Of a stretch of DNA of 64,000 nt, positions 1-11,600 are shown piece after piece; position 1 is the first letter of the stretch; every line of letters starts with the position of its first letter. This stretch comes from Chelonoidis abingdonii. Lineage: Eukaryota; Chordata; Testudines; Testudinidae. The position numbers and the translations under genes were made by a program. The notes below the pieces were generated by a model. It was given only the letters and a program-made list of their open reading frames with translations. It ran no database searches and was not told where the DNA came from. Where the stretch lies: the NCBI RefSeq assembly GCF_003597395.2, contig NC_133778.1:16845566-16909565 (forward strand), written 5' to 3'.

Positions 1-189
1 TCTTAGAGAAGGTTTGAATCTTGACATTTTCCCTCATAATTTTATGGAGATGCTCTTTATTTATCTTAACAACACTTTCCCCACTCACCTTCAGATAATA
101 CATTGGCCGGTTCTCATATGTCATTCCTAGATAATGCTGTGTCACCAACTCACTGTTGCTCTCCTTTATCTGGTACATCCAGTGAAAAT

Positions 190-1383
190 CTGAAATAGTC
201 ATAGAGAATTGTTGCTCTAAACAGGGAGTTTCCTTCTTCTCTCCCCCACCCCCACTTCCAAATAGCAAATGTTTTATGTTTCTTAGATACACAGTATATG
301 CCTCTGAGCATATTTCAGGCTGTGATATTACTTAGCATGGTTCAAGACCAAATAATGGGGGAAGACATTTCACTTACATCAAATTAAATACAAAGTAATA
401 CATTGCAGAGGTGGGCATCAAAAAGCACTGCCTAGGACTCCTTCAGGAGCCAATTCAATGCTCCAACCCCATCAGGAGCCTCTCTGTTGACTTCCCGAGG
501 ATTTGGATGATGAAGTCAAATCCTAAGACTATCATGGGGTGATCCATCAGTCAGATGACTATTAGTTTTTCCACATTTTAGGTCAGTAGCAGTTCCCAAA
601 GCAAAACTATACAAATGCTTACAGTAAACACATCATATGCCTAGAAGATGATTTATCACAAAGCTTTCTCTTTGTGTGTGTCATCTAAATCGACTGTGAA
701 ATATATAAATGAGAACAACAGTCCAGCTGTCTTGGCTCACCACTCTCACCACATTCAAATCTCTTCTAAAGGCTCACTTCTTCCACAGAAGGGAACAGAA
801 CCAAAAGTGAAAAAAAAATTCAAGTTATTCCTTCCTTCCTAGGGCATCCCATCTTCTCCGTTTCTATCTGTTTTGTTACAAGCTTACTGGAATGTTCATC
901 GTTTCATGTCTTGGTCAGTGCTGAGCACAATGTCAATGCTCACATAAATAACAGTGAAGAGGCATAACAACTGGATATTCAAATACTCAAAATATGGACT
1001 AAAAGCAGCAAACAATGGGTTGAAGCCTATAGATGCTGCCTAGGAGAGAAGAGATCATGTTCAACAATAGGAAAAAGAGAGTCCACAGAAGGACTGTAGC
1101 TAAATGCATGAATTCTTCACACAAAGCATTTACGTTATAGAGATTAAGAAACAAAGGGTGAAATTCTGCCTCGACTGACCTCAAGGACAAAATTCCCATT
1201 AAATTCAACAAGCTAGGATTTCATGCAAAAGACTTGAAGAAAGCCAGATCCTGCAATGAGCTCCAAGCAGGCGGACTGCTAAGTCACACTGACTTCTATG
1301 GAGCTCTCTGTAAACACAGGAGTGTTCGCATAGAACTCTCTGCAGGAGTAACACCTAAGTGGTAGACTTGGTTTCCTTCTTAC
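190..1383. other. CPO intron, no recognised element
   Basis: This AT-rich stretch lies between the two leftmost CPO exons. I see no repeat family, RNA gene or coding signal in it; the short open frames here have no recognisable domain. Confidence 0.6.
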
Positions 1384-1689
1384 CTCTTCCATTGGATGAT
1401 ATACAGTGTAGGACTAGCCCTCTGGAACCCTCCAGTGACTGCCACCCTTCCTTGGCATGCTACTGTCCAGTTGTTCTTGTACATCACGTATTAGGACCCT
1501 GAAGAAAAAATGAGAGAAAGATTAAAGTTCCCTAAACAGCAACTGAAGAATGACTTTTAGTAACATCCTTAAATCAAAAACATGGCCTTTACACCACGGT
1601 CTACCTTAAACCTCTTGCTCATCAGGCCACTAGATACGGCAATCATAATAACTGTAATAGAATAGGTCAATGTGTTCTGAATATTGAGA

Positions 1690-1960
1690 TTTTTTAAATT
1701 TTAATTAAAAAAAAATCACTTGTTGACCCCTCCCCCATCCTCAACCCTGCCTCCCACTCCTTAAATACCCCCGAAATTGTTCAGGTTTTTTTCCTCACCA
1801 GTTATAAGCACCGGTCAAAATTTGTCAATGCTAAAAAAAATCAAGTTAAAGGTTTGTCATTTTGAAAAAAAAAGTATGGATTTTTAAAAAACTTCACACT
1901 TTTTAAAAAAATTTTTTGGAAGATCTCCCAATGCTGCTTTATTTGTAAGTTTGCAAAAAT
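1690..1960. repeat. A/T-rich low-complexity stretch
   Basis: Runs of A and T alternate with a C-rich block (about 1728-1760) inside the CPO intron. No coding or transposon signal is apparent. The rest of the intron, 1961-3160 and 3380-4268, shows nothing recognisable. Confidence 0.5.
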
Positions 1961-3162
1961 TGTCTTTGTCCTGGAAAATAGATGCTCCAGCAGGATAGCC
2001 GTAAATTAATTCTGAATCTGCTTCATCATGGGCCTGCTTCAGTGACTGCTGATGTCAATGAAAGTCTCCCACTGGCTCCATGGGGCACTGGATCAAGCCC
2101 TGTGCTTTTAATAGAATTCTTTGAAAGACAACCCAGCCATGTGGAACACTGTTCTAAATCTGTGCTTGAAGTAAATGCTCAGCATAAGACAACTGCAAAA
2201 GCAGTGCAAGCCCACTTGTTATTGTCATGCATTGAGAGCGCTAGTAGGCTACTCTGCTGTCTCAAGCACTGACTGGCATTTCTGAAAGGCTGCCCTTTTA
2301 ACTTCTGAGAGTGCTCTCAGCTGAGTTTCAATTTGAGCTTTCTCACCTCTGTGTCTCAAGGTAAGAGACAGAAAAAAAAAAAAAAAGCTCATCACAGCTC
2401 CTGTGAACTGAAATTTCTGAGTTTAATGCAGCTTGAATATTTGATGACCCAAATGTGATATGCCATTTATGCTCCAGTTATCATATTGCCTTCCTTGTAT
2501 GCCAACCACCTTCTTAGAGGGGTTTTTCCTCAAAATCTGTATACAGAAATTAACTATCATTCTATTTTTCACCTCTAAAGGACAGAGAATCAAATTTTCA
2601 GTCCCCCCTTCCACTCAGCCTTCCTTTTGTGCACCTCTCAAAATAGAGGCACAAATCATTATGAGTGCAAACACAGAGTCCAGTTTTAAAAAATCTGGGC
2701 CATGATATTATTTCAGTTAGACTGCAAACACTTATCCCAGATGCTAGATAGTTTATATACTGGCATCCCTATCCCATATTTCTCCACCTGTTGTTGACAG
2801 AGTATCAACATTAATTAGTTACTAAAGAGAATTCATTAGGGAGGCTATCAGATATCAGCTTTAATGGTGAATTGTCTTGCTTGTCATAGCTTCAGAATGG
2901 ACCTTAATCCTCGTTCAAGGTATCTTTTATTAGTGAATGTCACTACAGCTGGGTTATATTCAATATGTCTAGTAGTCATTTGCCATCCTAGCACTGGATA
3001 GCTGCAGAGCTGTAATTTTCATATGAAACATTATAGCTGGTGAGTTGGGTTTTTAAATTTTGTATGTGATGTGTGACAATTTGGGAACCATATCTTTGTC
3101 CAGTTATGAATCCCATTTGGTTTTATGAACACTAATTGTACAGGTAACAGTCATTGTGACTA

Positions 3163-3375
3163 GGGGTATGTCTACACGGTAATTAGACAACTGCACCTGG
3201 CCTGTGCCAGCAGACTTGGGCTCATGGGGCTTGGGCTGTGAGGCTGTTTAATTGCAGTGTAGACTTCAGGGCTTGGGGCTGAAGCCCAGGCTCTAGGACC
3301 ATGGGAGGTGGGATGGCTACAGCTGGCACAGGCAACCTATGGGTTTTTAATTGCAGTGTAGATATTCTTCAGATC
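3163..3375. mobile_element. Non-autonomous DNA transposon, turtle 'TGTCTACAC' type
   Basis: The stretch opens with GGGTATGTCTACAC and closes with GCAGTGTAGATATTC, an imperfect inverted terminal pair. Its GC-rich middle (ttgggctgtgaggctgtttaa and related text) recurs in diverged form at 53195-53425. The layout is that of a small non-autonomous DNA transposon. No clear target-site duplication was identified. It lies in a CPO intron. Confidence 0.55.
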
Positions 3376-5052
3376 ATCCATTTGGTGGCAGGAACCTGGC
3401 ATGTAGTGAGGAGCCATGTCTGGAAAGGTATAACCGAGCAATCAAGGCAGCATCAGCACCGAATGGCTCTCACCTACTGGAACAATGGAGTTTTTCCCAG
3501 AAGGGCCTTTGCTTTTGAATGGATCATCTCTTCAGAGAAATCTGTTTGGGGGGAAGGAAGGGATCTGCACTGAGGGATCTGCAGTTTCTTCCACTGACCA
3601 CCTGGCCCAGAGCCAAAGGGAGCCAGTCCATCACAAACAGCAAAAGACATAGCTGGAGAAGTGGAGGCAGGAGGGACATTGTCTCCTTTCAAGAACAATA
3701 ATCAACCCCAAGGACTGTCAGGAGTGGAGAGGTCCCTGATGGGGGAAGATTGCATTCAGGGGTTTATTTTTTTGCATAGATCTATAACTCTCCTGTGCTG
3801 TCTAAGAGTAAAGTGCGTGCATTTAAGAAGTTCCCTTTCAAAGCCCACGTTCCTTACTTTACCTACCACACTGTCACTGGGGAGTTAAACTAGAAATTAG
3901 AGTGCCCACAGGAGTGAAGCTCTGGAGGAGTGCGCACAGGTCACTGGGGAGGCTTAGGAGGGCAGATCACTGGATTCAGGGCCTAGGCCAGCTGGACCAC
4001 AGACTCCCTCATCCCAAGAAAAGGAGGGCAGACAGGGAATTTGCAACCCAGGAGTGTGCAGACGCATAGGAAGTACCTGGACTCTGCCTAGACCCAGCTG
4101 GCTTGGACACACATAGGATCCAAAGGCTGGATCCAATTAACACAGTCTGATGACTCTGGGGTGGATTGGGGGAAATTAGCCATGTCCATGATAGGGAGGA
4201 TGGTTCTTGAAGCCAATGGAGTCATTCAGTACGCAAGGGGATCCCTATCAGGCAATTAGTGGACATACTCATAAGATATCAAATGCTGATTTAAGCTGTC
4301 TTTCAGCTCCTGTAAACTGAAGGCTGGAACCCTGGCATGCAGTTCTTCTCCAGCCTGGATGTCTTCAGGCAGCAGTGGCTTCCACAAATCCAGCTGGAGA
4401 GAAAGAATGGGAACACAAATAAAATTTCTGTTTCCATTGCGAAAAAATCTAATTAAGCTATATTAGCTATGGATGAATAAGAGGAAGCAGTCATTCCTAA
4501 TGCTCTCTGCCCGTGCCTCCCCAATCATGAACTCTCTACCCAGTTGCTCCCAGAGCATACCTCTGGGATATAGACTGTGATTTTCTGGACATGGGACATC
4601 AATTGTGGCCAGATGTTTCACAGGCCACATATGGGAGGATGAGAAATCTCAATTTCCTACGGCCACATAAGGGCAAGGCTCAATCCAGCCATTTATTAGT
4701 AAATATCTTAGGTATAAGCTTTTTCAGGCTGCTTTTTCCTTAATTTCTATCCAAAGTTAAATAGAAATCTGTTCCATAGAACTAACTTGGCATCAGCTTT
4801 CTTGTAAACATTGTTAGCATCACTCACCAGCAAGGTGTCACAAAGCTGCTGAAGTTGCTTTACGTGCTCAAATGTTTGTGGCAAGACTCGCAAAACCTGG
4901 TCCCTGGAAATTAAGAGTAAAAAAATGAGCTGAGCATCTGTTGAAAATTTCCACCTTTCCCCTAGGTCTAAAGAGTTGTTTTGTTATGCAGAAGGAAGTT
5001 AGCTCATCTAACCGAGTCCTATTTCATTGAGAACATGACTGACTGATGAATT

Positions 5053-5245
5053 AATATGGGAAGTGGCTGCCAGTACATCCCTCGGCCCATGCCGCTTCCA
5101 GCAGCTCCCATTGGCCTGGAGCAGTGAACCGCGGCCACTGGGAGCCGCGATCAGCCGAAGCTGTGGACGCGGCAGGTACACAAACTGGCTGGGCCTGCCA
5201 GGGGCTTTCCCTGCACAAGCAGCGGAACAAGTTTGGGAACCACTG
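5053..5245. mobile_element. hAT-type element fragment
   Basis: A GC-rich block containing the near-palindrome CCGCGGCCACTGGGAGCCGCG-like text ends in GTTTGGGAACCACTG, the usual right terminus of reptilian hAT elements. No matching left terminus is seen, so the copy appears truncated on its left. It lies upstream of the last identified CPO exon. Confidence 0.55.
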
Positions 5246-7815
5246 CTTGAGATATATGTAGGATCAAGTTCTGTAGATTCTTTGGGTATCTCAGTAGGGC
5301 CCTACATTACCTTTACTTATTTGCCAGTGCCCTGATGTTTCAAACACTTAAGCACGGGAGCAATTTTATTTCATTGTATCAGCTTCTTTGAAGCCAATGA
5401 CATTGCTCACATGATTAAACCCTTAAGTATGTGCAAGACTGGGGCCTAATAAAGTTGGTAATAATATACAGTGAGCTATTTCATCAACTTTGAGCTTTTT
5501 CTGTTCATGAATCAACCACAAATAGACTTAGTCTTTTGCATATTTATTCGTTATTCAAAATTGCTTGATGAAAATTTTATGCAAACCTCTTTTTAGCCAA
5601 TAAGATTTTACAGACTACTTGCTGTATGTTTGACTATTCATTATTTGTGGCCTATGACAGGTCACCTAAATGATATGGTAGTGCTCCTGCTCCCTGATTA
5701 GTAGACTGAAACTTATAAACAGGAATATCTAATTTAAAAAAATCAGTGACTTCAAGATGGCTGGATGAAAACTTCCTGTCTGGAGATGTATTTGCTGAGT
5801 ATTCCTGAGACTTTCACCATCTGAAAATGTTTATCTGAAAAAAAAATATTGAAGGGTTACAGAGAATGAATAAAAAAGGCTACAAACACAGTTGAAGCAA
5901 ATGTGTGGTTTCTATTAAAACAAATCTTCCTACGAACTTTTTTCTGGAGTATTAATGCAGCTCAGCTTTGTAGTCCTTTAGCAAGCAGATGTGGAATTTC
6001 AAATTGCATAAGAGTTTTTAAAAGCAATAAATGAAAGGTTGTGATGCGAGAATGTGCCATCATCACTGGGAGTGGATTTTCATGATTACATTGCACTAGA
6101 TATCCAAAGGTGAGTTAGTATCTTTAGAAGAGAACTGCTGTCACTGTTATGAAATCAGAGTGGTACCAGAAATATTTCTATTTCTTAGCAACCACTGGTT
6201 TACAATCGTCTCCCCTGATTTCAATGGGCTTTGGATCAAGTTCTTATAGTACATGTATGGTCAGAAAAGAATTTAAATGCAAAGATTCTACTATAATGGA
6301 AATTTATCACAAGAGCTTTGTGTAGCAAACCATTTATGATCACCAATATAATGAATGCTCATAGCATGAGTAATAATTGCTAATTGGGCATTTACACTCC
6401 CATCGCAAATGTACAATAACAGCTCAATACACATGCGAATTGAATTAGCTAACTCTCCCATTAGCCACTGGAAAAAATATAGGGAACGTTTAAAAATCCC
6501 TGAGCTTTTAAAAATATGATGCTTGCTGATTAGCTGAAACACAAAACAGGTCCGTTTCCTCTAACAACTGGAATTAGCTGTTTATTAGCCATACCAGGGA
6601 AGTGTCGTGCTGTTGCACTTTTGTCCATTAGGCAAAATGATAGCACTTGCATTACTAACTATTTGATATAACCAGAGTAAATGTCGATGCAACAGAACCT
6701 CGTAGATATAGGATTAATACCTCCCGGTCTGAAAATGAATCTCTCAGCTGCAGTTGGGAGTTTATTTTCCATAAAGGCTTGGGCTTGCTTTGCTCTTTGT
6801 CTATCAGAAAAGAAACAATATCCTGTCATGCTTTTCTGTTCCCATTGACATTATGTATTAATTGCACCAAATGAAAGAAATGCCAGACAATCAGATTGCT
6901 GCCAGATGGCCGGCTCTTATTTACTGATAAAACCTTTTACAATGGCCAACGTGGAGGCAGATAATTTTTAACAGTATGCTAATATTACAAAGATTGTGCC
7001 CATTTATGATTACGGACTAGGTTTCTCAATTATAGAAGTGCAAAGTCGATCCACCCAGCCAATCAAGAACAGTTTTTCAATAATAAAAACACAATGAAGC
7101 ATCCTCATTATGCTAAACTAATAGTGTCAGTGTAAGCTGTGTTCTGACTGGCTGGTCAGAATTCCTACTTTTTATAATATAGTATGAGGCAAATTAAGAT
7201 AAAGTAACAGATCCTTGTTGGCCTTTTCCAGAGTTATTTCAAATAATGTCCCTTTATTTAAGTAGCATCCTGCTCCCAACTCAAAACACAGGTTGGCTGG
7301 GCTGGGCTAGCTTTAATAATTCTATTCAAAGACTGGAGCCAGATCCAAACCCAGTTTAGCTGGGAGCTCAATCCCAGTCAGCAATTAGACCCCAAGGTGC
7401 TAGGTCCATTGCCAAAGAGCCAAGCACACTGAATGCTATGGGGGGCTTTCCATTGAATTCAACAGGCCCTGGGCCTGGAGATATATAGATAGTCTCTAAA
7501 AGGGGAGGAAGGGTCTGTGCCTACTGTGCTGGAGGTTTTATACAGCTAATGGAGGAGGCAGGAACCTATTTAAATAAGCTGCCCATTGGTTCCACCTCCT
7601 GAGCAGATCCCAGTCTTCTGACAGTGCCACATGGGGAATCCCTGGGCTATATTTACTGTGGTAAGTTCCAGCACTGGACTCCGTCTCAAATTGTATCAGT
7701 GTAAATCTAGTTATGGAATAAGACACTGATATTTTGCTCTCATCACATCATGTCCCTACCCCAAACCCACAGCAAATCCCAACCTGCTGTAAATCAATCT
7801 GTTATTATCTACATA
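5246..7815. other. Intergenic region upstream of CPO, with a repeat-poor candidate regulatory stretch
   Basis: No gene or recognised transposon is seen over about 2.5 kb. Part of it (about 6290-7180) is free of repeats and dense in ATTAGC, TAATTA/ATTAAT and CAATCA-type cores together with CAGATGG, as in developmental enhancers. That reading is inference only; see the corresponding finding. The remainder (5246-6289, 7181-7815) shows nothing recognisable. Confidence 0.4.
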
Positions 7816-7947
7816 GGGCCAGATTTTCAAAGGTCTTTAGGTGCTTAAAGTTGCAGATAGGATTTCAATGGTAGTTAGGTGCCTAGCCTACTTAGGCACT
7901 TTTGAAATCCCACTAGGGCACATAAATACCTTTGTAAATCTGACCCC
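7816..7947. mobile_element. Foldback MITE (GGGCCAGATTTTCAAAGG type)
   Basis: The left arm GGGCCAGATTTTCAAAGG is matched in inverse by the right arm CCTTTGTAAATCTGACCCC, and the interior (aggtgcctagcc...ttaggcact) is itself foldback. The flanking dinucleotide TA on both sides suits a mariner-like target duplication. A partial relative is seen at about 60770-60905. Confidence 0.65.
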
Positions 7948-8395
7948 TAGTGCCTAAAATGTGCTGGGTTCTTGCCAGAACAATAGAAGATTCAGCCTTG
8001 GACCCAAAAGAAATCAGATTTTCAACACGAAAATGATGAGAACAGCAAATAAAACAGGAGTTGGCACGGGGATTTAGGAGTGAGAATGCATTAGTTCTGC
8101 AATTGCACTCCCCAGTTGGGGAGGACATGTCTCCCTCATTCCCCCTATGCAGGAAGAGGGAATATGACATAATGGATAATGAGGGCAATGAGAAGACAAT
8201 TGTGCAGTTGCTCAGGTTTGTTATGAATGGCTTTCTGATTTTTTGGTAAATTGAGATTAGATTCTATGCTGATTTATACCATGTAAAAACCCTTTAGTTT
8301 CTCTGTGTTTGTAAAGGTGTAAAAAGTACAGCATTTGCCCTCTAGCATTTAGAAGCAAATGCTTCTGAGGCAGCATTAATTTAGGCACTTCCACC

Positions 8396-8550
8396 TCCCC
8401 ACTGTGCTACCTTCTCTCCTACCTAGGGGAAATTCCATCAGGGGACTTGCTAGCACTCTGTGTTTGTATTGTGCTCGGCACAATGGCTCAACTCTTGGTT
8501 GGACCCTAGGCATCACTGCAATAAACAGAGTTGTTAATAAATAAGAAATT
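8396..8550 (+). repeat. Diverged dispersed repeat (same family as 39060-39190 and 54830-54950)
   Basis: The text around TGTATTGTGCTCGGCACAATG followed by GTTGGACCCTAGGCA and an AATAAA-rich end resembles the copies at 39060-39190 and 54830-54950, which share an 'agtgctgagcacaa' or 'agtgcctcacacgatgg' core and an AT-rich end. The family looks like the 3' end of an old retroposon. The family name is not certain. Confidence 0.4.
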
Positions 8551-8929
8551 CCATGGATTACCAAGAACTTTGTCCCCTGCAGAAGCAAATTCCACATAGG
8601 ATACAATCTGGCCCTCTGCAGGAAATTTTCCTTCTTATTTTAAGCCCAGTTCTTCTAGCTATACCTGCATGTGCATTTTCGATAATTTTACCCAAGGTAC
8701 GAGATGGCATTTCAAAGCTGTATGTCACTCTGTTAGTGTCCACCTCTATAGGCCCTTGCAACTATTTCTCTCTGCTCACAAAGGCAATTCAAGTGAGGTT
8801 CTGAAACCTCCAACCCTTCCTCTTAAGGGAACCACAGCTTGTCTCTTTCATATCACATCTTCTAATGGCTGCAACTTCAGCACTCTTCTAGGAGGTCAGG
8901 CCAGCGTGTCAACCCCAATGCTCTTCTGT

Positions 8930-9215
8930 GGGTGGATGGGCTAAACCATGCCCCAGAGCTCCTTCATTCCCCCTCCTGCACAAGCACCCACTATCTCTCA
9001 CAAATCTATGCAAGACAACATTCCTGAGGTTGCTACAGGTGAATTTTCTCAGAATGTTACAGACTTTCATGGTATTCACAGGCAAAGTATTTTTTTGGTT
9101 TCTGTGGACTTTGCCATGCCATTTTTGTAAAGACAATAAATAGCGTGTATTAAAAATATCTGCCGCCTTCTAGGAAATACTGCTGTGGAGGAAATCATGC
9201 CAGTTTTAGTGTGAG
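8930..9215 (+). repeat. Unclassified dispersed repeat, left copy of an inverted pair
   Basis: This segment matches, in inverse orientation, 10540-10835. Shared landmarks in order are ACAAGCA, an ACTTTCATGG block, TTTCTGT(A/G)GA(C/T)TTTGC and the 16-nt GAGGAAATCATGCCAG followed by TTTT. The similarity is obvious by eye but diverged. I do not recognise the family; it carries no conserved reading frame of useful length. Confidence 0.6.
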
Positions 9216-10534
9216 GGAGGTGGAACAAAGAAAAGAATGAGGAATAAATATCAAGTTCATACTTTTTCAAAAATAATTGTCAATAGTACAACAACTTCAT
9301 GATCTAATTCTCCCTTAATACTCTAGGTTCAGATCATTGGTATTTGCAGATTTGCATATTTTCAGATTTTTCCAAATTTTTCATTCCCTGAACTCTGTTT
9401 TTTTTACAGGGATTCCTTTGCTCCCTGATCCTCCAGTCCTCTTCTTTTCACATCTCTTGATACAAATTTTTAATTGGAGTTCAGTGACACAAAAGCTTTG
9501 GAGACATCATTTTGAATATCTCCACCCCCAACCCCTCACTGATTAATGGATTTACTCTTGCTTGATCATTCCCCTTCCTACTCCCGATATATTTGTAGAA
9601 GGCATTTTAGTCCCATAAATCCTGATCTTGGTGCTGCAACAACTGGATTTTAGCCAATGGGAGCTGAGCACACTGAGTATCCAAAAGGAGGCACTGTGAA
9701 CCTTTCACAATTGAGTCCGTAACTTATTTGACTAGAATTAACTCATTCACCCTTTTTCTTGCTCTATATTTTCTCGACAAGCCTTAACTATATCTGAGTA
9801 TTTGGATATGGTGACTCTCATTTTCCATTTCCAGTACAGGACTGGAACCTCCCGTGTTCCAGCTGTCTGTAACAGACACGCCCAATTTACAGTTCCTTGT
9901 TCCTTTCATTACATTTCTCAGAGGTACTGTAATCTGTTGTGCCTTCATTATGGCGTTTTAGGGTACAGCCCTAAACTGCAGCTCCCTGCCAGGATTTATA
10001 CTCACCTAACATATTGCAACCTCAGGCCAATCCTCCCTGGGATCAGGACTCCCAGGAGGCAGAAGACCCGAGAGATAACTTCATGCTTCTGAAAAGAACC
10101 TGTATCTCAGCAGCACAGGGCCATAGATCATACAGCTATCTAGACTCCAGTATCAACTGTGGATCAAACTGACTCATGCACAGAAGATGAACCTATTCAT
10201 AAATTATCTCAGCAAAAATTTACTACAGTTAAATAATTAACTCAGTATCACATCATCATTTTCTATGATGAAATGTGTAAGTTCCCATATAGAGATGGTA
10301 CATCTTTTGGAGATTGGAAAAAGTTGGAGTTATCTGCTCAACCCTTCTTTCTCCTGACCTCCATTCATCTGTTAGAAACAAAGATATTGGTCTATACTGA
10401 AATTTACCAGCCTACTAACCCTTCTAGTCCTGAACTTTGTTGCCTCAGATTAAATGAGGCCCTGATGTGAACTAAACTTTTGCAAAATCAATACCACCCA
10501 GAGTTTTACCCTTCTTTATTGCACTGCTAAGTAA
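9216..10534. other. Interior between the two inverted repeat copies; nothing recognised
   Basis: About 1.3 kb without exon-like signals or known repeats. If the flanking inverted copies were the terminal repeats of one element, this would be its interior, but no transposase-like protein is seen in any frame. Confidence 0.4.
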
Positions 10535-10835
10535 ATTATGCTTTCGCCTACATCCCCCCTCTCTCTTCACCCAAAAACTGGCATGATTTCCTCCAAAGCA
10601 GAATTGCATAGGCACAAACAGACGTTTTTTGCACATAGTTTTTGTCATTACAAACATCGCATAGCAAAATCTACAGAAACTGAAGAAAATCTTGCCTCCA
10701 TGAAAGTTTGCAATATTATATAAAAATTAACTTGGAACAATTGAAGGTGGGTTATCTTGTATTTGGTGAGAGAAATGCTTGTGGGGGGGAGGGGAAATGA
10801 GGAAACTCCAAGAACATGAGCTTTACTGTTCTGAT
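10535..10835 (-). repeat. Unclassified dispersed repeat, right copy of an inverted pair
   Basis: Read on the minus strand, this copy follows the 8930-9215 copy: CCCCTCCCCCCCACAAGCATTT, GCAAACTTTCATGG, TTTCTGTAGATTTTGC, then GAGGAAATCATGCCAG. Weak translated similarity (KTGMISS and AKSTET in both) reflects shared DNA and not a conserved gene, because stops interrupt both copies. Confidence 0.6.
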
Positions 10836-11439
10836 TGCAATGCTCAGTCAATCAACCCACAAAATCTGTACTGGTGGTACGTAACATGCCTGCCTTACCT
10901 CCTAGCTAAGTGCTGGAGTTGTAACCATCAGAAGAGTAGATTCCAGAGTAGGTAGCACCTTCTTTTATAGCTCTCCAGAGGAAGCTGACTGAATACCGCA
11001 TATTGCAGTAGTATCGCTTATTTCATATTCCAGCTGTCTGCTAATACAAACTACTCTGCATGTCTTTTCTCCTCAGCTGTGTACTGGGCTGCTGCTGTCA
11101 GGGTCTTCTCCACAATAACTAACTTCCAAGACCTTTTCCTCATGGTATCAGACCTGCAAAACCTCAAATCTGCAACACTGGACCATGTGACAGGGCGTCC
11201 AAATTAGGGACAAGACAAACAGGTTCAGAGGGAAAAGGCTGAACTGTTGCAAGCTTGTTTTCCTCCTGCTTAAATAAAAACAAAACATTAATGAAGTAAA
11301 CCAAGAGATTTTCTCAAAGTAAATTTCAGCCTAAAGCTGAGGTGTCTGCTTTTAAAATGGGATATATTTATTCTTTGGTGATATTATTTCTGTTATGTCA
11401 ATGACTTATCAAGCTAGATGTCATCATTTTGCCTAACAG
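10836..11439. other. Intergenic, nothing recognised
   Basis: No exon, RNA gene or recognised transposon is seen in this stretch. Confidence 0.5.
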
Positions 11440-11600
11440 GGTAGTAGAGTAGCAGTAGTAGGGTACGCAGTATAGTGGTAGCCATGTCGATCCCAGAAGA
11501 AGAGCTCTGTGTGGCTGAAAGCTTGTCTTTCTTACCAACTGATGTTGGTCCAATAAAAGGGTAGCAGAGTGACAGTCCCTCTCTATCGTTTTGATTCAAA
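11440..11600 (+). repeat. SINE-like dispersed repeat fragment
   Basis: The blocks TAGTGGTAGCCATGTCGATC, AGAGCTCTGTGTGGCTGAAAG, and GATGTTGGTCCAATAAAAG are those of a short retroposon that is very common in turtle genomes. A second, shorter copy of its 3' part is at 18335-18420. Confidence 0.6.

Larger units (their letters stand above)
89..4903 (-). pseudogene. CPO: Carboxypeptidase O-like gene, 5' half, with a stop codon and a frameshift
   Basis: Four exons of an M14A metallocarboxypeptidase are seen, read right to left: complement 4828-4903, 4269-4393, 1384-1498 and 89-189, each with GT/AG boundaries and matching phases. The first three encode an activation peptide (GDQVLRVLPQTFEHVKQLQQ, then LDLWKPLLP, then ISYEVLIRDVQEQLD) running into the start of the peptidase domain (YTVYHPMEE). 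The fourth gives HWMYQIKE and QHYLGMTYENRPMYYLK. The family removes C-terminal residues from peptides. Two defects are visible: a TAG in frame at 1415-1417, where relatives have a Tyr just before SYTVYHPM, and a 101-nt last exon where 102 nt is expected, which shifts the frame and meets TAA soon after. The zinc-binding exons lie outside the window and no signal-peptide exon was found. The position beside FASTKD2 supports CPO over other M14A genes. A sequencing error could explain one defect, but hardly both. Confidence 0.85.

Noticed and set aside
3301..3701. Small overlapping frames (60-90 codons) in the CPO intron
   Set aside because: They start inside a DNA transposon remnant and have no domain or splice evidence.
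9076..10723. Two similar small proteins (KTGMISS ... AKSTET) at 9076-9270 and 10538-10723
   Set aside because: The similarity is that of the underlying repeat DNA, the frames are short and no other conservation pattern suggests coding.
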